A stretch of 64,000 nucleotides of DNA from Bipolaris cookei (Eukaryota > Ascomycota > Dothideomycetes > Pleosporales > Pleosporaceae): contig NRSV01000031.1 of NCBI GenBank assembly GCA_002286855.1, forward strand, positions 62,001 to 126,000, read 5' to 3'. Below are positions 43,172 to 53,919 of this stretch, in pieces. Position 1 is the first letter of the stretch, and each line of letters starts with the position of its first letter. The position numbers and the translations under genes were made by a program. Below the pieces are notes generated by a model. That model worked only from the letters and a program-made list of their open reading frames with translations. It was not told where the DNA came from and did no database searches.

Positions 43172-44046
43172 GTGCTAGCCTTTTTGGCGCGGTGGGCGCT
43201 TTGTAGTTGCGTGTGCGATCTGATAGGATCCGACCCGTTACAGAATAAACTGATTGGCTCAAAGCGCAGGCGAGGGCTCGATGGGGGTGTCCGAAGATTT
43301 CTTGCCGATGACGTATATGCAGAGCTCACATCTTCGGCTGGAGGGATTAAGAAGGCTGGGTTTGGCCAAGCTTCCATAGGGGCATCGAGAGCCATGAGAG
43401 ACGCTTCGTCACAAACTGGAGCTCTCGGATCGAGTGCTCGTTCGCATCCTGGCTTTCAAACCCCCAAGGGGCAAACGCCATACAACCGCCCGGCAGACCC
43501 TGCTTCAGACGTTCGTTTGCACATGCGAAAATATCACGACGACAGTTCGACTGTTCTTGCCGTGATAGCGTGGCAGAAAGTTGTGTCTTTACATTGGCCT
43601 ATCACCACTCGCATGACGGAGGACGAATGGCGAATGACTGCCTCGTGCCTTCTATGTAATATACCAGCTGAGTTGGTCCAAGAAATCATTTGCGGGAACG
43701 TCGCGTATGCTTCACTGTACGGCCGCAATAAGCAGATTCAGCAGCTATTTGGCCTGGACAGTACCTGATGAGAAACTCTTCCGTTCAAGCACCATGCATA
43801 TACATGCAAATATTCTGCGATATCAGAACCGGCCGATCTCTTGCCTCCGACGAGCTGAAACAGGTTCTGCATCGGCTGTCGCTGTATGCAAAGGAGCACT
43901 TCACAGATGGAGTGATCGGTCTCGTTATTGCCGTCGAGCAACGCTTTGCTCACATCGAGAGCAAAGTCAAGCAAGTAAGACAAGGACACAGGAACTTTTT
44001 CGATGGAAATATTGCAGAGAAGGAATCCAGTGCCCGAGTTCACTAG
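43172..44046 (+). pseudogene. Remnant of an unknown gene in two frames
   Basis: An open frame at 43172-43768 has no ATG at its start (it begins after a stop). It contains RMTEDEWRMTASCLLCNIPAELVQEIICGN. Sequence in a different frame continues the coding-like character (SDELKQVLHRLSLYAKEHFTDGVIGLVIAVEQRFAHIESKV) to 44046. The change of frame near 43760 fits no intron I could build, so I treat it as a decayed gene. Family not recognised. Confidence 0.35.
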
Positions 44047-44310
44047 GTGTTAGGATTTACAACTCGTGCCAGAAATGGCTAGAGCCTGTTTCACCGCTTG
44101 TTGGTGACACATCACTGGCTTTTCTATTATCATATGTCGGGTACGCCATGAGACTTTCGAAGAGAGACCCAACATAAAAGGATCCAAAATCCTAATTCAA
44201 GTTGGTTTATGTACCTCTTCCTAGCCACCTACCAAGCTGCGTTGAGCAACGGCGATGAGAAGTGGGGCTTTTGTTCATCTGTTCTTTGCTAATGTACAAA
44301 AGAGGATGAG

Positions 44311-44954
44311 TTGGCTGTGGGAGAAGCACTCTTGACTATCCTCCTAGGAGCATGGCACGGTTTAGGCACTGGTTTTGGTGTTCTTCCTCCTGGAGAAGAT
44401 GTGCTTAGTCCTGAGTTTCACACAATGATGTACCCAGAGGTGCAACGTCTCTGGAAGACTTCCAAGGACTTCCGCAAACAACAGGCACCGTACAAAGATA
44501 ACATGAATCTCGAATATCATAGAGTACAGGAATTCATTGAAAAGCAAAAAGAATCTGCCGCTTCAGCGAAGGCCAGGCGTCCGAACTGAGAGGCAAAAGC
44601 TCAAGCAATATACCGGTTCATCGAGGCTGAGAAGAACGAAATTCGGCACGAAGTGCAACGGCATCACGCACAAACACTCAAAGCATGCCAGTTAGTGCAT
44701 AAATTGCCCCCGACTAGGACTTGTTCTGGGAGATGATCTCCAAATATCAGGAGCAGGTAGTCAATTTTGCAAAGCTAGGGGCCATTACTGATGGGCAGGG
44801 AGATGGAGCACACTATGCGTCGCGAGAATTGAGTCTCCCAGGAAGTATGCAGGAAGTGAGTTGGGCCAAGCAACTGAGTTCAGCGGTGCGGTGGGTCAAA
44901 TGGCATCATGATTTGATAACACTGTATCTAGCAAATTTCGCGGTATACACGTGA
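44311..44954 (+). pseudogene. Remnant of an unknown gene with nonsense and frameshift
   Basis: The frame from 44311 (LLTILLGAWHGLGTGFGVLPPGEDVLSPEFH...) is stopped by TGA at 44587-44589. It then continues in the same frame as a helical, coding-like segment (EAKAQAIYRFIEAEKNEIRH). After another frame change near 44715, a third segment runs to 44954 (FWEMISKYQEQVVNFAKLGA). The TGA in an Arg/Lys-rich helix fits a CGA-to-TGA change. It may belong to the same old gene as 43172-44046. Confidence 0.35.
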
Positions 44955-45071
44955 CGGACACTTCATTACATAGTTTGCGCGCAAGATAACAGGGAATAGT
45001 GTAAACAGCCGATCTTGTCCCAACGCCGTCTTCCTTATCATGTCAGGGTTCTACCATTAGAATCTACTATA

Positions 45072-46884
45072 ACGTGACGGATAAGCGAGTCGGTCACCCC
45101 ACCGACTTTAATCACCCATCTCACCTTTATGTACAATGTCTCTTAGCCACGTTTCTCAATTAATTCCTCGCGAGGCAGATATTCAGCTTGTTCTCTCTTC
45201 TCTAGATAGGAACTAGATCCATATTACTCGACGCTCTGCTACAGCTTTTGATCTTCCAAAATCAACGTTGATTGACCGACGCGCTGGGAAGCGTGCGCGA
45301 CGCGATTGCCAGCCCAACCCAAAGAATTTCACTAAGCTAGAAGAGGAGGTGATAGTTGATCATATACTTGACCTATATCTACGTGGATTTGCGCCTACCT
45401 ACACTGCTGTGCGCGATATGGCTAACAAGCTGCTGGCTGCGCGCGGCGCTGGACAGGTTGGGCAGAAGTGGCCAGTTAAGTTCATCAGGCGTACAGACTC
45501 CCTTACGACTTGTTTTAATCGGGCGTACAATAGGCAGAGCCCTGTGCGAAGATCCAGTCTTAATCAAGAGCTGGTTTGAGCTTATAGAGCAGACAAAGGC
45601 CAATTACGACATCTGTGATGAGGACGTCTACAACTTCGACGAAGCTGGCTTTATGATGGGCAAGATCACAACTCAGCTTGTTATTACAGCTTCAGAAAGA
45701 AGAGGCCGGCCAAAGGCTATTCAGTCAGGCAATCGTGAGTGGGTGACGTTGATCGCTGCAATCAACGCAGCTGGCTGGGCAGTCTCACCGTTTCTCATCT
45801 TTGCTGGCCAATATCATCTATCTGCCTGGCACGAGGAAATAGATATCCCACGCGACTGGGCGATCGCAGTTAATGACAATGGCTGGGCGAACAACGAACT
45901 AGGCTTTGCATGGCTAAAACACTTTGACGCTCACACAAAGACTCGCGTTGTCGGCACACGTCGCCTGCTTGTTCTTGACGGCCATGAAAGCCACCAATCT
46001 CTCAAGTACCAAGAGTTTTGCAAGGAGAACAATATCTACACGCTCTGCATGCCGCTCCACTCGTCTCACCTACTCCAGCCTCTTTACGTTGGCTGCTTCT
46101 CGCCATTGAAGCGCACGTATAGCCGTGAGGTGGAGAGCCTGATCCGCCATATCAACCATATCACCAAGCTCGAGTTTCTGCCAGCGTTCAAGGCAGCGTT
46201 CGATCGATCCTTCACACCAGCCAATATGTGCTCAGCCTTTCGAAGTGCAGGCCTTGTTTCTCTCCAACCAGACGCTGTTCTATCGAAGCTTGACGTGCAG
46301 CTGCGTACACCTTCTCCTCCAGCTACGCCAGCAGAAGCTTTGTCAAGCGCGTACGCCAAGCAATATACGCGAGCTTGAAGCCCAATCAACGCTAATAAGT
46401 AGCCGCGTACAACGTCATAAAAGCTCATCACCAGCTTTGATTATCGCGGCGATTGGCCAGATTAAGAAGGGAGCAGAGATAATGATGCTTTCGGCTGGGC
46501 TAATACGCAAATGGATCGCCAGCCTTGAGAAGCTAATGAGGCAGCCACAAAACGTAGGCAGCGTAAAAAGAAGCGGATACAGAAGCTTGAAGTGCTTACA
46601 AAAGGAGCTGGAGAGGATATAATCACTCAACACGAGGTTGATGAGCAGGTTGCTTGTGAGGAGTGTTAGGGTGGAGAGCGATCAAGCTTTAGTCGCCGCG
46701 CTCTAACGCGCTGCAGCAGGTGTAAAGAGACTGTTCATGACTTAAGTACATGTAAGGATGATATTCTAGATGCTACCCAATCTACTCCATTAATTTACAT
46801 ATTATATACTATTACGTTGTTGAGACATATGCCCGCCAAAGCGCGCAAGATTAGTGGGGTGACCGACTCGCTTATCCGTCACGT
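45072..46884 (+). mobile_element. Pogo/Fot1-type DNA transposon, full length but dead (1813 bp)
   Basis: TA duplications flank it at 45070-45071 and 46885-46886. Terminal inverted repeats of ~32 bp start ACGTGACGGATAAGCGAGTC. The transposase begins at ATG 45136, with a psq helix-turn-helix (ATAFDLPKSTLIDRRAGKR), a CENP-B-like DNA-binding region and a DDE domain. Its first two catalytic Asp (YNFDEAGF, VLDGHES) are present; the third is Tyr (LLQPLYVGCF, codon 46085-46087), where relatives have Asp. Lesions: TAG at 45214, a one-base loss near 45540, and further frameshifts near 46370 and 46520. The reading frames after each shift restore typical fungal pogo sequence down to a stop at about 46668. 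The copy is inactive. Confidence 0.92.
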
Positions 46885-47080
46885 TAGGGAGAGAGAACGT
46901 GTTATACAAACTTGTTTGCGTCTGTATGCTAGCAATCGTTGCCAATATCATGGGATACGCTCCAACATGCTCGCGAGACATGGCAATCACCGTGAGCAGC
47001 AATCCAATTGTTACAAGACCCACTTAAAAGGCTACGTGTATACGTACGTGCTAGTCCTGAACCCTCCCGCTAAGCCACTA
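46885..47080. other. 196-bp spacer between two pogo elements
   Basis: Unrelated to either element's termini. No coding content is seen. Confidence 0.5.
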
Positions 47081-49200
47081 GAGGTGCCGGACGCTAAAAC
47101 GCCGCGGACGGCAGAACGCCGGATCGCTGTTCAACCACCAAATATTCTATCCACTTTTATCACCCACAACGTAACTAAAATGCAACCAATTGACGCTGCG
47201 CTTGCTGCTATCGATACCTTAAAGCCTGGAGAAAAGCTTGTATACGCTAAAATTGCGAGAAAATTTTGGTGTTGATCCAGGAACGCTAAGCCGCCGCCAC
47301 CGCGGCATTTCCACCTCCAGACAAGCGGCTGCAGAGAATAGGCAGGCGCTCCACCCAGAACACGAAGCTGAGCTTATCGAATATATAGATAGACTCAGTA
47401 AGCGAGGCCTACCACCTACACGGAATATTATTCGAAATATCGCGTCGCAGCTGGCCCAGAGGCAGGTCGGATACCATTGGGTTGATCGCTTTGTTCATCG
47501 CCATCCGCACCTTATTCTACTCAAGCGCACCACGCCTATTGATCGCAGCCGCCGCCAGGCAGATTCAGAGAAGAAATATCGGCTATATTTTGAGCTTCTG
47601 CGCCAAAAAATCGATCAATATAAAGTGGAGCCGCGGCATATCTATAATATGGATGAGAAGGGCTTCATGCTTGGAGTACAGTCCCGCTCAGTCAGAATCT
47701 TTTCTCAAGCTTCTCTGCGCTCTGGATTGAAAAGATCTAATATCCAAGACGGCGATCGCGAGTGGATTACAGTGATCGCATGTATCTGTGCCGATGGATC
47801 GTATCTAGATCCGAGTATCATCTACTCCAGCAAATCTAGCTCTATCCAGAATTCATGGCTCCAAGGTTTCGATCCAGATATTCATACCGCCCGAATCACG
47901 GCATCAGCTACCGGCTGGTCAAACGATAATATCGGTATCCAATGGCTCAAACAAGTGTTCGATCCGGCTACTAAGCTAAAAGCTCGATCTTCTTACCGAT
48001 TACTCCTCATGGACGGGCATCACAGCCATATAACAACAGATTTTATTGACTACTGTGATCAGAATAAAATACTTTTAGCTATCTTCCCGCCGCATTCGAC
48101 TCATACGCTGCAGCCGCTTGATATTGGGCTATTTAAGCCGCTATCTACCGCATATTCAAATGAGCTATCGAGCTTCATGGATACTAGCCAAGGGCTACTA
48201 CCTATTACTAAATCCCATTTCTTCCCACTATTCTGGCGGGCTTGGCGCGCGGCGTTTAAGGAATCTACTATTCTCCGAGCCTTTGAAGCTACTGGAATCT
48301 CACCATTTAATCCAGAAGTTATACTCCAAAAATTTAGAACTGTAGCTACTAATAGCAATAGAAACGCGTTAGTAGCATCAGCTTCTGACTGGAGAACGAT
48401 TCGGCGGCTAATTAATGAAGCTACCAGCCAGAAACAGAGCTCTAGATCGATTTCAGCGCTTAGTAGAATTATGATGAAACTGACTGCCGATACAGCGTTT
48501 CTTCGGCGTGAAAACAAGCAGCTTCGGGCAGCTCTTATTAATGAGAGGCAGCGGAAGCAGCGCACCCAGTCTGGTACACTTGAGCTACCCGACGATTACT
48601 ATGGTGGAGCTACTTTCTGGTCTCCGCAGAAAGTGCGCGAAGCTCGCCGCCTATATGAGCAGAAACAGCGCGATCAAGAGGAGTTACAGCGCCAAAAATC
48701 TATCGCGATCAAGGCTAGAGAAGAGAGAAAGTTACTTAAAGCTCAAGAACTAGAGGCGCGGCGGCGCGCGCGGGCGGAGGCAAAACTAGAGCGCGAGAAG
48801 CGGAAAGCTGAAGAAGCTGCCTACCGAATAGCCCGCCAAGCCGCCCGCAAACAAGTTCAAAAAACTATCAAAATTTCCCAAATAGGCAAAAAAGTTAGCT
48901 TCAAACGCCGTACGAAGCCAAGATCAAAAAATATTATCGCTGGTGGTGGTGGTAGTAGTACGGAGCCAGCTACTAGCTCGGCAGCACGACTGCCTCCGCG
49001 CTCGCGTTGTGGACGCCCCATTAAGCTACCAGCCAAATATCGATAGATAGATTGAAATATTATCAATATTACTAGACTGCAACACTAAAAAACCTCTCGA
49101 TAATAGCGTTTGTATGGAGCTATACAGCCTCAAGTTCTGTGGTGCTGGTACGGCAAACCCGGCGTTGTGCCGTCCGCGGCGTTTCGGCGTCCGGTACCGC
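47081..49200 (+). mobile_element. Pogo-type DNA transposon, near intact (2120 bp)
   Basis: Flanked by TA at 47079-47080 and 49201-49202. Imperfect GC-rich terminal inverted repeats of ~45 bp share GCCGGACGC/ACCGGACGC and AAACGCCGCGGACGGCA. It carries one transposase gene (47180-49046) with a single frame error. Its termini and protein differ from both neighbouring pogo elements, so it is a separate family. Confidence 0.92.
47180..49046 (+). pseudogene. Pogo-type transposase with a single +1 frameshift
   Basis: Begins at ATG 47180 (MQPIDAALAAIDTLKPGEK...) with a psq helix-turn-helix, then a CENP-B-like DNA-binding region (HPEHEAELIEYIDRLSKRGLPPT). The DDE domain holds all three catalytic Asp: IYNMDEKGF, LLMDGHHSH and HTLQPLDIGLF. 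A long basic coiled-coil tail (about 48600-48880, rich in Arg/Glu/Lys/Ala) precedes the stop. The only lesion I see is one extra T in the run at 47264-47267 (AGAAAATTTTGGTGTT), which breaks the frame at about codon 29. The downstream frame is open for over 590 codons. Without the extra base the protein would be 621 residues. The clean frame suggests recent arrival with little RIP. Confidence 0.85.
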
Positions 49201-49245
49201 TAACCCCATGTAGAAAAGCCGTGGCAATTAAGTAGTCTTCATATA
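49201..49245. other. 45-bp spacer between two pogo elements
   Basis: Includes the TA duplications of both neighbours (49201-49202 and 49244-49245). Nothing else is seen. Confidence 0.5.
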
Positions 49246-49995
49246 ATATACCTCACGGGTTCGTGCATCACTTTTGCCAAGACCCCACCAAAACACTCAC
49301 TACCCCCTAATGTCGCAATAACAACAGCGCTTATAGCCTTCTACTGAACATCAAATATAGCTCGCTCTTCAAGATCTTAAACAAGATGCGAATCTCTTGT
49401 TACGACGCGCTGCAGCTATCTTTAACGTTACTCAAGCAACACTAGGCCGTCGACGCGACGGACAACCTTCACAAGCAGATCGCTGGCCCAAAACAATGAA
49501 TCTAACTAAGCTTGAGAATGACATAGTTGTCAACCATATGCTTGAGCTTGTTGCGCGTGGATTTTCTTCTAAGCTCGCAGATGTGGCTAATATGGCCAAT
49601 TCTTTGCGCGCTGAGCGCAATCTGGGCCAGGCTGGACAAAACTGGCCCAGTACGTTCGTCAAGCGCCGTCCTGAGCTCAAAAAGTGTTTTAATCGCAAGT
49701 ACGACTACATGAGAGCCCTCTGTGAAGATCCTAAGGCTATTCAAGACTGGTCTGGCCTAGTAACCAACATCAAAGTCAAGTATGGTATCTAGGATGAAGA
49801 CACGTACAACTTTGATGAGACAGGCATCATGATGGGCATAACGCACGAACGTGTAAGCAAGTAGTAGAAGTAGACTCTGAATGAAATCTTGTGTTGCATT
49901 GCACAATACAGGGCCAAAGTGGGCTATTCTGCGCCATAATGTGGTGGTTTTGGTGGGGTCTTGGCAAAAGTGATGCACGAACCCGTGAGGTACGT
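49246..49995 (+). mobile_element. Pogo/Fot1-type transposon, internally deleted (750 bp)
   Basis: TA at 49244-49245 and 49996-49997. Ends match the element at 10451-10949 (CCTCACGGGTTCGT... and its inverse ...CCCGTGAGGTACGT). The left terminus reads ATATACC where the sister copy has ACGTACC, i.e. C-to-T and G-to-A. Inside, the transposase N-terminus is disrupted before the intact frame 49397-49792: psq helix-turn-helix, CENP-B-like region to EDPKAIQDWSGLVTNIKVKYGI, then a stop and the NFDETGIMMG block. The rest of the DDE domain is deleted. Several differences from the sister copy are CpA-to-TpA type. Non-autonomous. Confidence 0.9.
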
Positions 49996-50196
49996 TATAC
50001 AGTTTTCCCATCTAATGTTACACTTCTATTGAGGATAGGGGATATTTTCTATATGCACCTTATTTTCCCCATTCCCTCCCCTACCCCAAAACAAAAAGAA
50101 AAATAGAAAGACCATGATAGTTGCAAAGTTTCTTTTTAGTAGCTATGTAACTTGAAAACAGAGTAGAGAAGAGAGATAGATAATCACGTCTCATAG

Positions 50197-51942
50197 TTAC
50201 TCCTTCTTCGCAGTAGCAGCATCGGCAGGCTTGTCAGCCTTACCAGTAGGCTCATCCATTTTCCTCGCGCGGTCATCTTGTTCGGCGCGCTCAGCACTGC
50301 CACCCAAGCTCTCGCCGGTGCTAGCTTCGGCTTCTTTGCTTTCTTCAGCGGCCTTGGCTTCCTTTGCCGCATCGGCATCCCTTGCGGGCTTTTCGGCCTC
50401 ATCAATGTCGTCGTGATCCTTGGGCGAAGCAGTGGCCTTGTTTTCCACAGTCTCCGTCTGCTCGTTCTCTTCGTTGATAAGTTCTTGCTGCTCCTTGAGG
50501 ACTTCAAGACGCTGCTTGTTGGTGGCGGCGCCTTCAGCGTTCCGGACCTCGAGATCCACCTCGTGGTAGAGTTCCTCGGGGATGCTGGAAAGAACAGCCT
50601 CCAGAGCATCAATCTGGGATGTCATTTCTGCGTCCTTACCCTGTGCGTATACAAAGGCATTGGAGAGCACCAAGAGGGTTGAAGGGACGCCATGCTTAAG
50701 ACGAAGATCGAGCCAGCTTGTCAGGTCATCCCGTAGCCTGCCAGGAGAAACGCCGTATGTTCGGATACCGCGGCTTGCACATGCAGTCTGAAGCTCGGGC
50801 ACCGAAAGAGTCTCGACGCCTTCGTAGGCAATGGCTCTGTCATCACGCTTGATCTGACGCATACGAACCCTGATTTGGTAGCGCAGGAAGTTGTCGGTAC
50901 CAAAGGAAGTGATGTTCATGTAGCGGCAGATGGAGACGAGCTGCGGGCGAGACAAGTTGTCAAGAGTCAAGTCATCCTTGAAGATCTTGCAGACCTTGAT
51001 GATCTCCTCTGGCGTTGGCTTCTCGCCAGTTGTGCGCACCTTCCGGAAGAACTCACCAAACTCGGCTGTCTGGGCATTTTCAAGAGAGACTGGCAGACCG
51101 GTTTCCTTTAGAGTCTGGCGAAGGAAGTCGCTAACGTCCTTGCGGGTTGCTCGGAGCGTTTGAGCCTTGGTATCCTTGGCTGATTGGCCCTCGTATGTGC
51201 TGGGAAGCATGTTGGGGAAGAGCTTGAGCGCTACGGGAAGAAGCAACTCTGCGAACGGCACGATGACGAAAGGTAGGAAGGGAACCAAACGGGCGAGATC
51301 CTGGACTGTGCGTTGCAGCTAGGTCAAGTTAGCGTTGTGCATTTGGATTGGCTTGAGCAGCAAAAGGAACCCTACCTGTCGACGCTCTCGTCTAGTGAGC
51401 TCGTAACCAGCAGCCATCTTCAAGGCAAGCTTGGAACTAATCTTGATCTCGAAACCAAGCAGTTTGGTACCGTCCCAATAATGAACCAGCTCCTTCTTGA
51501 CTTTTTGCCAGACGTTAAGTTTCTTCTTCTCCTCGTCCTTCTTTACCATGACCTTCTTCTCCTCCTTGGTCTCGGCTGCTGCCTTGTCTGCGCCCAGCTC
51601 CCTGATTGTCTGGACATCTTGAGCGGGTGTCTTGGCGTGTGCGGTTGGGCCGGTTTTGGGGATGAGTGTGTCTTTTTCGAGCTGGGGTTTGGCTTGCTGG
51701 GGAGCCTTGTCCTGGCCCTGCCTGGAGAGTGGTTGGCTTGCTTTTTTGGGGTCGAAGCCAGGGGGTGGATAGTTCTGTGCAGCGTTGGATGACGTCGACT
51801 CGGTCTGTAGGGCTCGGAGCGGGATGAGGATGCGAATTGCAGGCGAGGAGCTCAGCATGGGGCGATGTGTGCGAGTGGTGGTCCTGATGCCTGCTCTGAA
51901 GACTGCGGGCGCTGCCCGGGAGGCTGTTCTGCTAACGTACAT
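50197..51942 (-). CDS. Mitochondrial LETM1-domain protein (Mdm38/Ylh47 type)
   Basis: Inner-membrane protein for mitochondrial K+/H+ balance and membrane insertion of mitochondrially made proteins. Two exons: 51942-51376 and 51318-50197, 562 residues. The start [24 protein letters not shown] is a classic Arg-rich mitochondrial presequence. A charged stretch follows, then [28 protein letters not shown]. The single membrane helix is at about [32 protein letters not shown], followed by the ribosome-binding LETM1 domain ([29 protein letters not shown], then [28 protein letters not shown]). The tail is Glu/Lys/Ala-rich. The 57-nt intron has a CTTGAC branch. Either Mdm38 or Ylh47 is possible, so no symbol is given. 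Confidence 0.93.
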
Positions 51943-52746
51943 TGCGCCTGGACGGGCAGCAAAACAAAAAGGGAGCGACGTGGATATTGTACAGCGATTA
52001 AAGTACGTACGGGTGGGCAAGAAGCAGCATATAAAGGGTGGAAAGGAGACGTGAGAAACTGACGTGTGATGGGGAAAGTGGACTGAATTATGCAGTTGAG
52101 AAAATGGGCCTGCTCTGACGTTGCCGTCTTTCGGAGTTAGGCCTAGGGAGTTTTCAGGGACCGGCGCACCAGGGCGATCCAAAGCTTGGTCGCCACCAAC
52201 GGAGCCTGGCACACACTGACCTGCGCATCCATGACGGATGATTAATTGCGCCTAGGAACAGGCCGGATACACATACATATGTATGAATCTAGACGCAGGC
52301 CGTGCAGGGCGCTCCGGGGACCGTCGTCGGGTATTATGCGCCCCCGTTAAGCAGCAAGGTAGCCATTGTGGTAATGGCCGAGGCTTTGCCGTGGCCGATG
52401 CCCGCAACATCGACAGTGGCTCGCGAGAGAATGCGATTCAGTCCTGGGCCTTGCCGTCCCCTCATCCACGTTTACCCGACGTTGGTCAGCGTCTTGTCCT
52501 ACGAAAAAGGACTTTGGCCGCGTCGCCGTTCTCCATCCTCCTCCTCCTTCTCCCTTCTGCCCTTTCCCCCAGGTTGCTGTTCCCTTTCCCCGACCACCGC
52601 TTACAATGGACCATTTTTAATATTTGCACACCCGCCGCGAAGCCCGCCGCGCTTCACTTCTCGTACCGACAAATTCCCCGGCGTACATAGCCATCGCAGC
52701 CCCCTCTCTAGCCACTCACGGCCATTTTCTCACACAATACAACATA
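51943..52746. promoter_or_regulatory. Divergent region LETM1 / ADK2
   Basis: About 800 bp with a long pyrimidine tract (52535-52600) ahead of the ADK2 start. ORFs here are short and domain-less. Confidence 0.4.
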
Positions 52747-53614
52747 ATGCACATACCAAGTTTAGCAAGGGCGGCCAGAATCATCCTGGTAGGCGCTCCC
52801 GGTGTTGGCAAAGGCACTCAGACGGAGCGCTTGATGAAGAAATTCTCACAACTGTCGGCAATCAGTTCTGGCGACCTGCTGAGGAAGAATGTGAGGGAGC
52901 GGACTCCTCTCGGTATGCGCGCTCGTTCCCCGCGCTAGGGAAAAAAATAAAATAAACCAATGCTGACCTGTCGTAGGTATCAAGGCCGAGTCGACGATGA
53001 AATCCGGAAAGCTGGTGCCAGACACAATGATCCTGCGCCTGATTGTGAATGAACTGACGACGCGGGGGTGGGTACGGGACAATGCGCTGCGCCCGTATGC
53101 CCTCAACTTCAGTTCCATGGACATGGCCGACACTACAGTCGACTCGGTCATGATTCCGTCCGAGGTGCGGGCCCCGCGCTACACCTTCTCCAACCACCCC
53201 TCGGCATCTTTCATCCTCGACGGCTTCCCGCGTACTGCTGTCCAGGCGATTCAACTCGATAACATTGTGCCTATCAACATGGTCGTCCATCTTAACACCC
53301 CTAGTGACATCATAATCGACCGCATCTGCAATCGCTGGGTGCACGAACCCTCGGGGCGCGTTTACAACACTACGTTTAATGCGCCAAAGGTGCCAGGCAA
53401 AGACGATGTTACGGGCGAGCCGCTTACGCGACGCGCAGACGACGACCCAGAGGTGTGGAAGGCGCGTCTCCAAAGCTTCAAGGAAACCAGTGAGCCTCTG
53501 CTTGAGCACTACGATAAGCTGGGTGTGCTGTGGACTGTGAATGGAGACAGTAGCGACGAGATATCCCCCAAGCTCTTCAACGAGTTTGGCAAGCGCTTCG
53601 GTGCTGAGCAGTAA
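52747..53614 (+). CDS. ADK2: Mitochondrial adenylate kinase / GTP:AMP phosphotransferase
   Basis: Transfers phosphate from GTP (or ATP) to AMP in the mitochondrial matrix. Two exons: 52747-52912 and 52977-53614, giving 267 residues. The P-loop GAPGVGKGTQ begins at residue 16. AMP-site residues follow in ISSGDLLRKNV, and the family signature is FILDGFPRT. The lid (RWVHEPSGRVYNTTFNAPKVPGKDDVTGEPLTRRADDD) lacks the zinc cysteines, as in eukaryotic kinases. The short Arg-containing leader MHIPSLARAARI may act as a matrix signal. An insert of ~45 residues before the FILDGFPRT block (NELTTRGWVRDNALRP...RYTFSNHPSA) is longer than in standard adenylate kinases. The intron is 64 nt with a TGCTGACC branch. 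The GTP preference is inferred from similarity to Adk2/AK3. Confidence 0.9.
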
Positions 53615-53919
53615 TGTGCTTGGACTAATGTGCTTGAGTTACGAGTGTTTGATTATGTCACGATGATACCGTTACACTTTTCTGGTTTACAGATCAAGGG
53701 TTTAGGGTGGCCTTCTGTGTTAAGCATGAATGAACCTGATCATGCACGCGACAAGGGAGCGCGTTTGCTTGGGCAAGTTGCGCATTCCGCATTCACTGTA
53801 GATATATTCACCGACTGTGGTATGATTGCATGCCTGGTTGCACTTAGCTGAGCAGGAACGATTGATACGTGCACACCAAATACGCTCATTGAGCCTTTGA
53901 ATATAGACCTTCTGACCAC

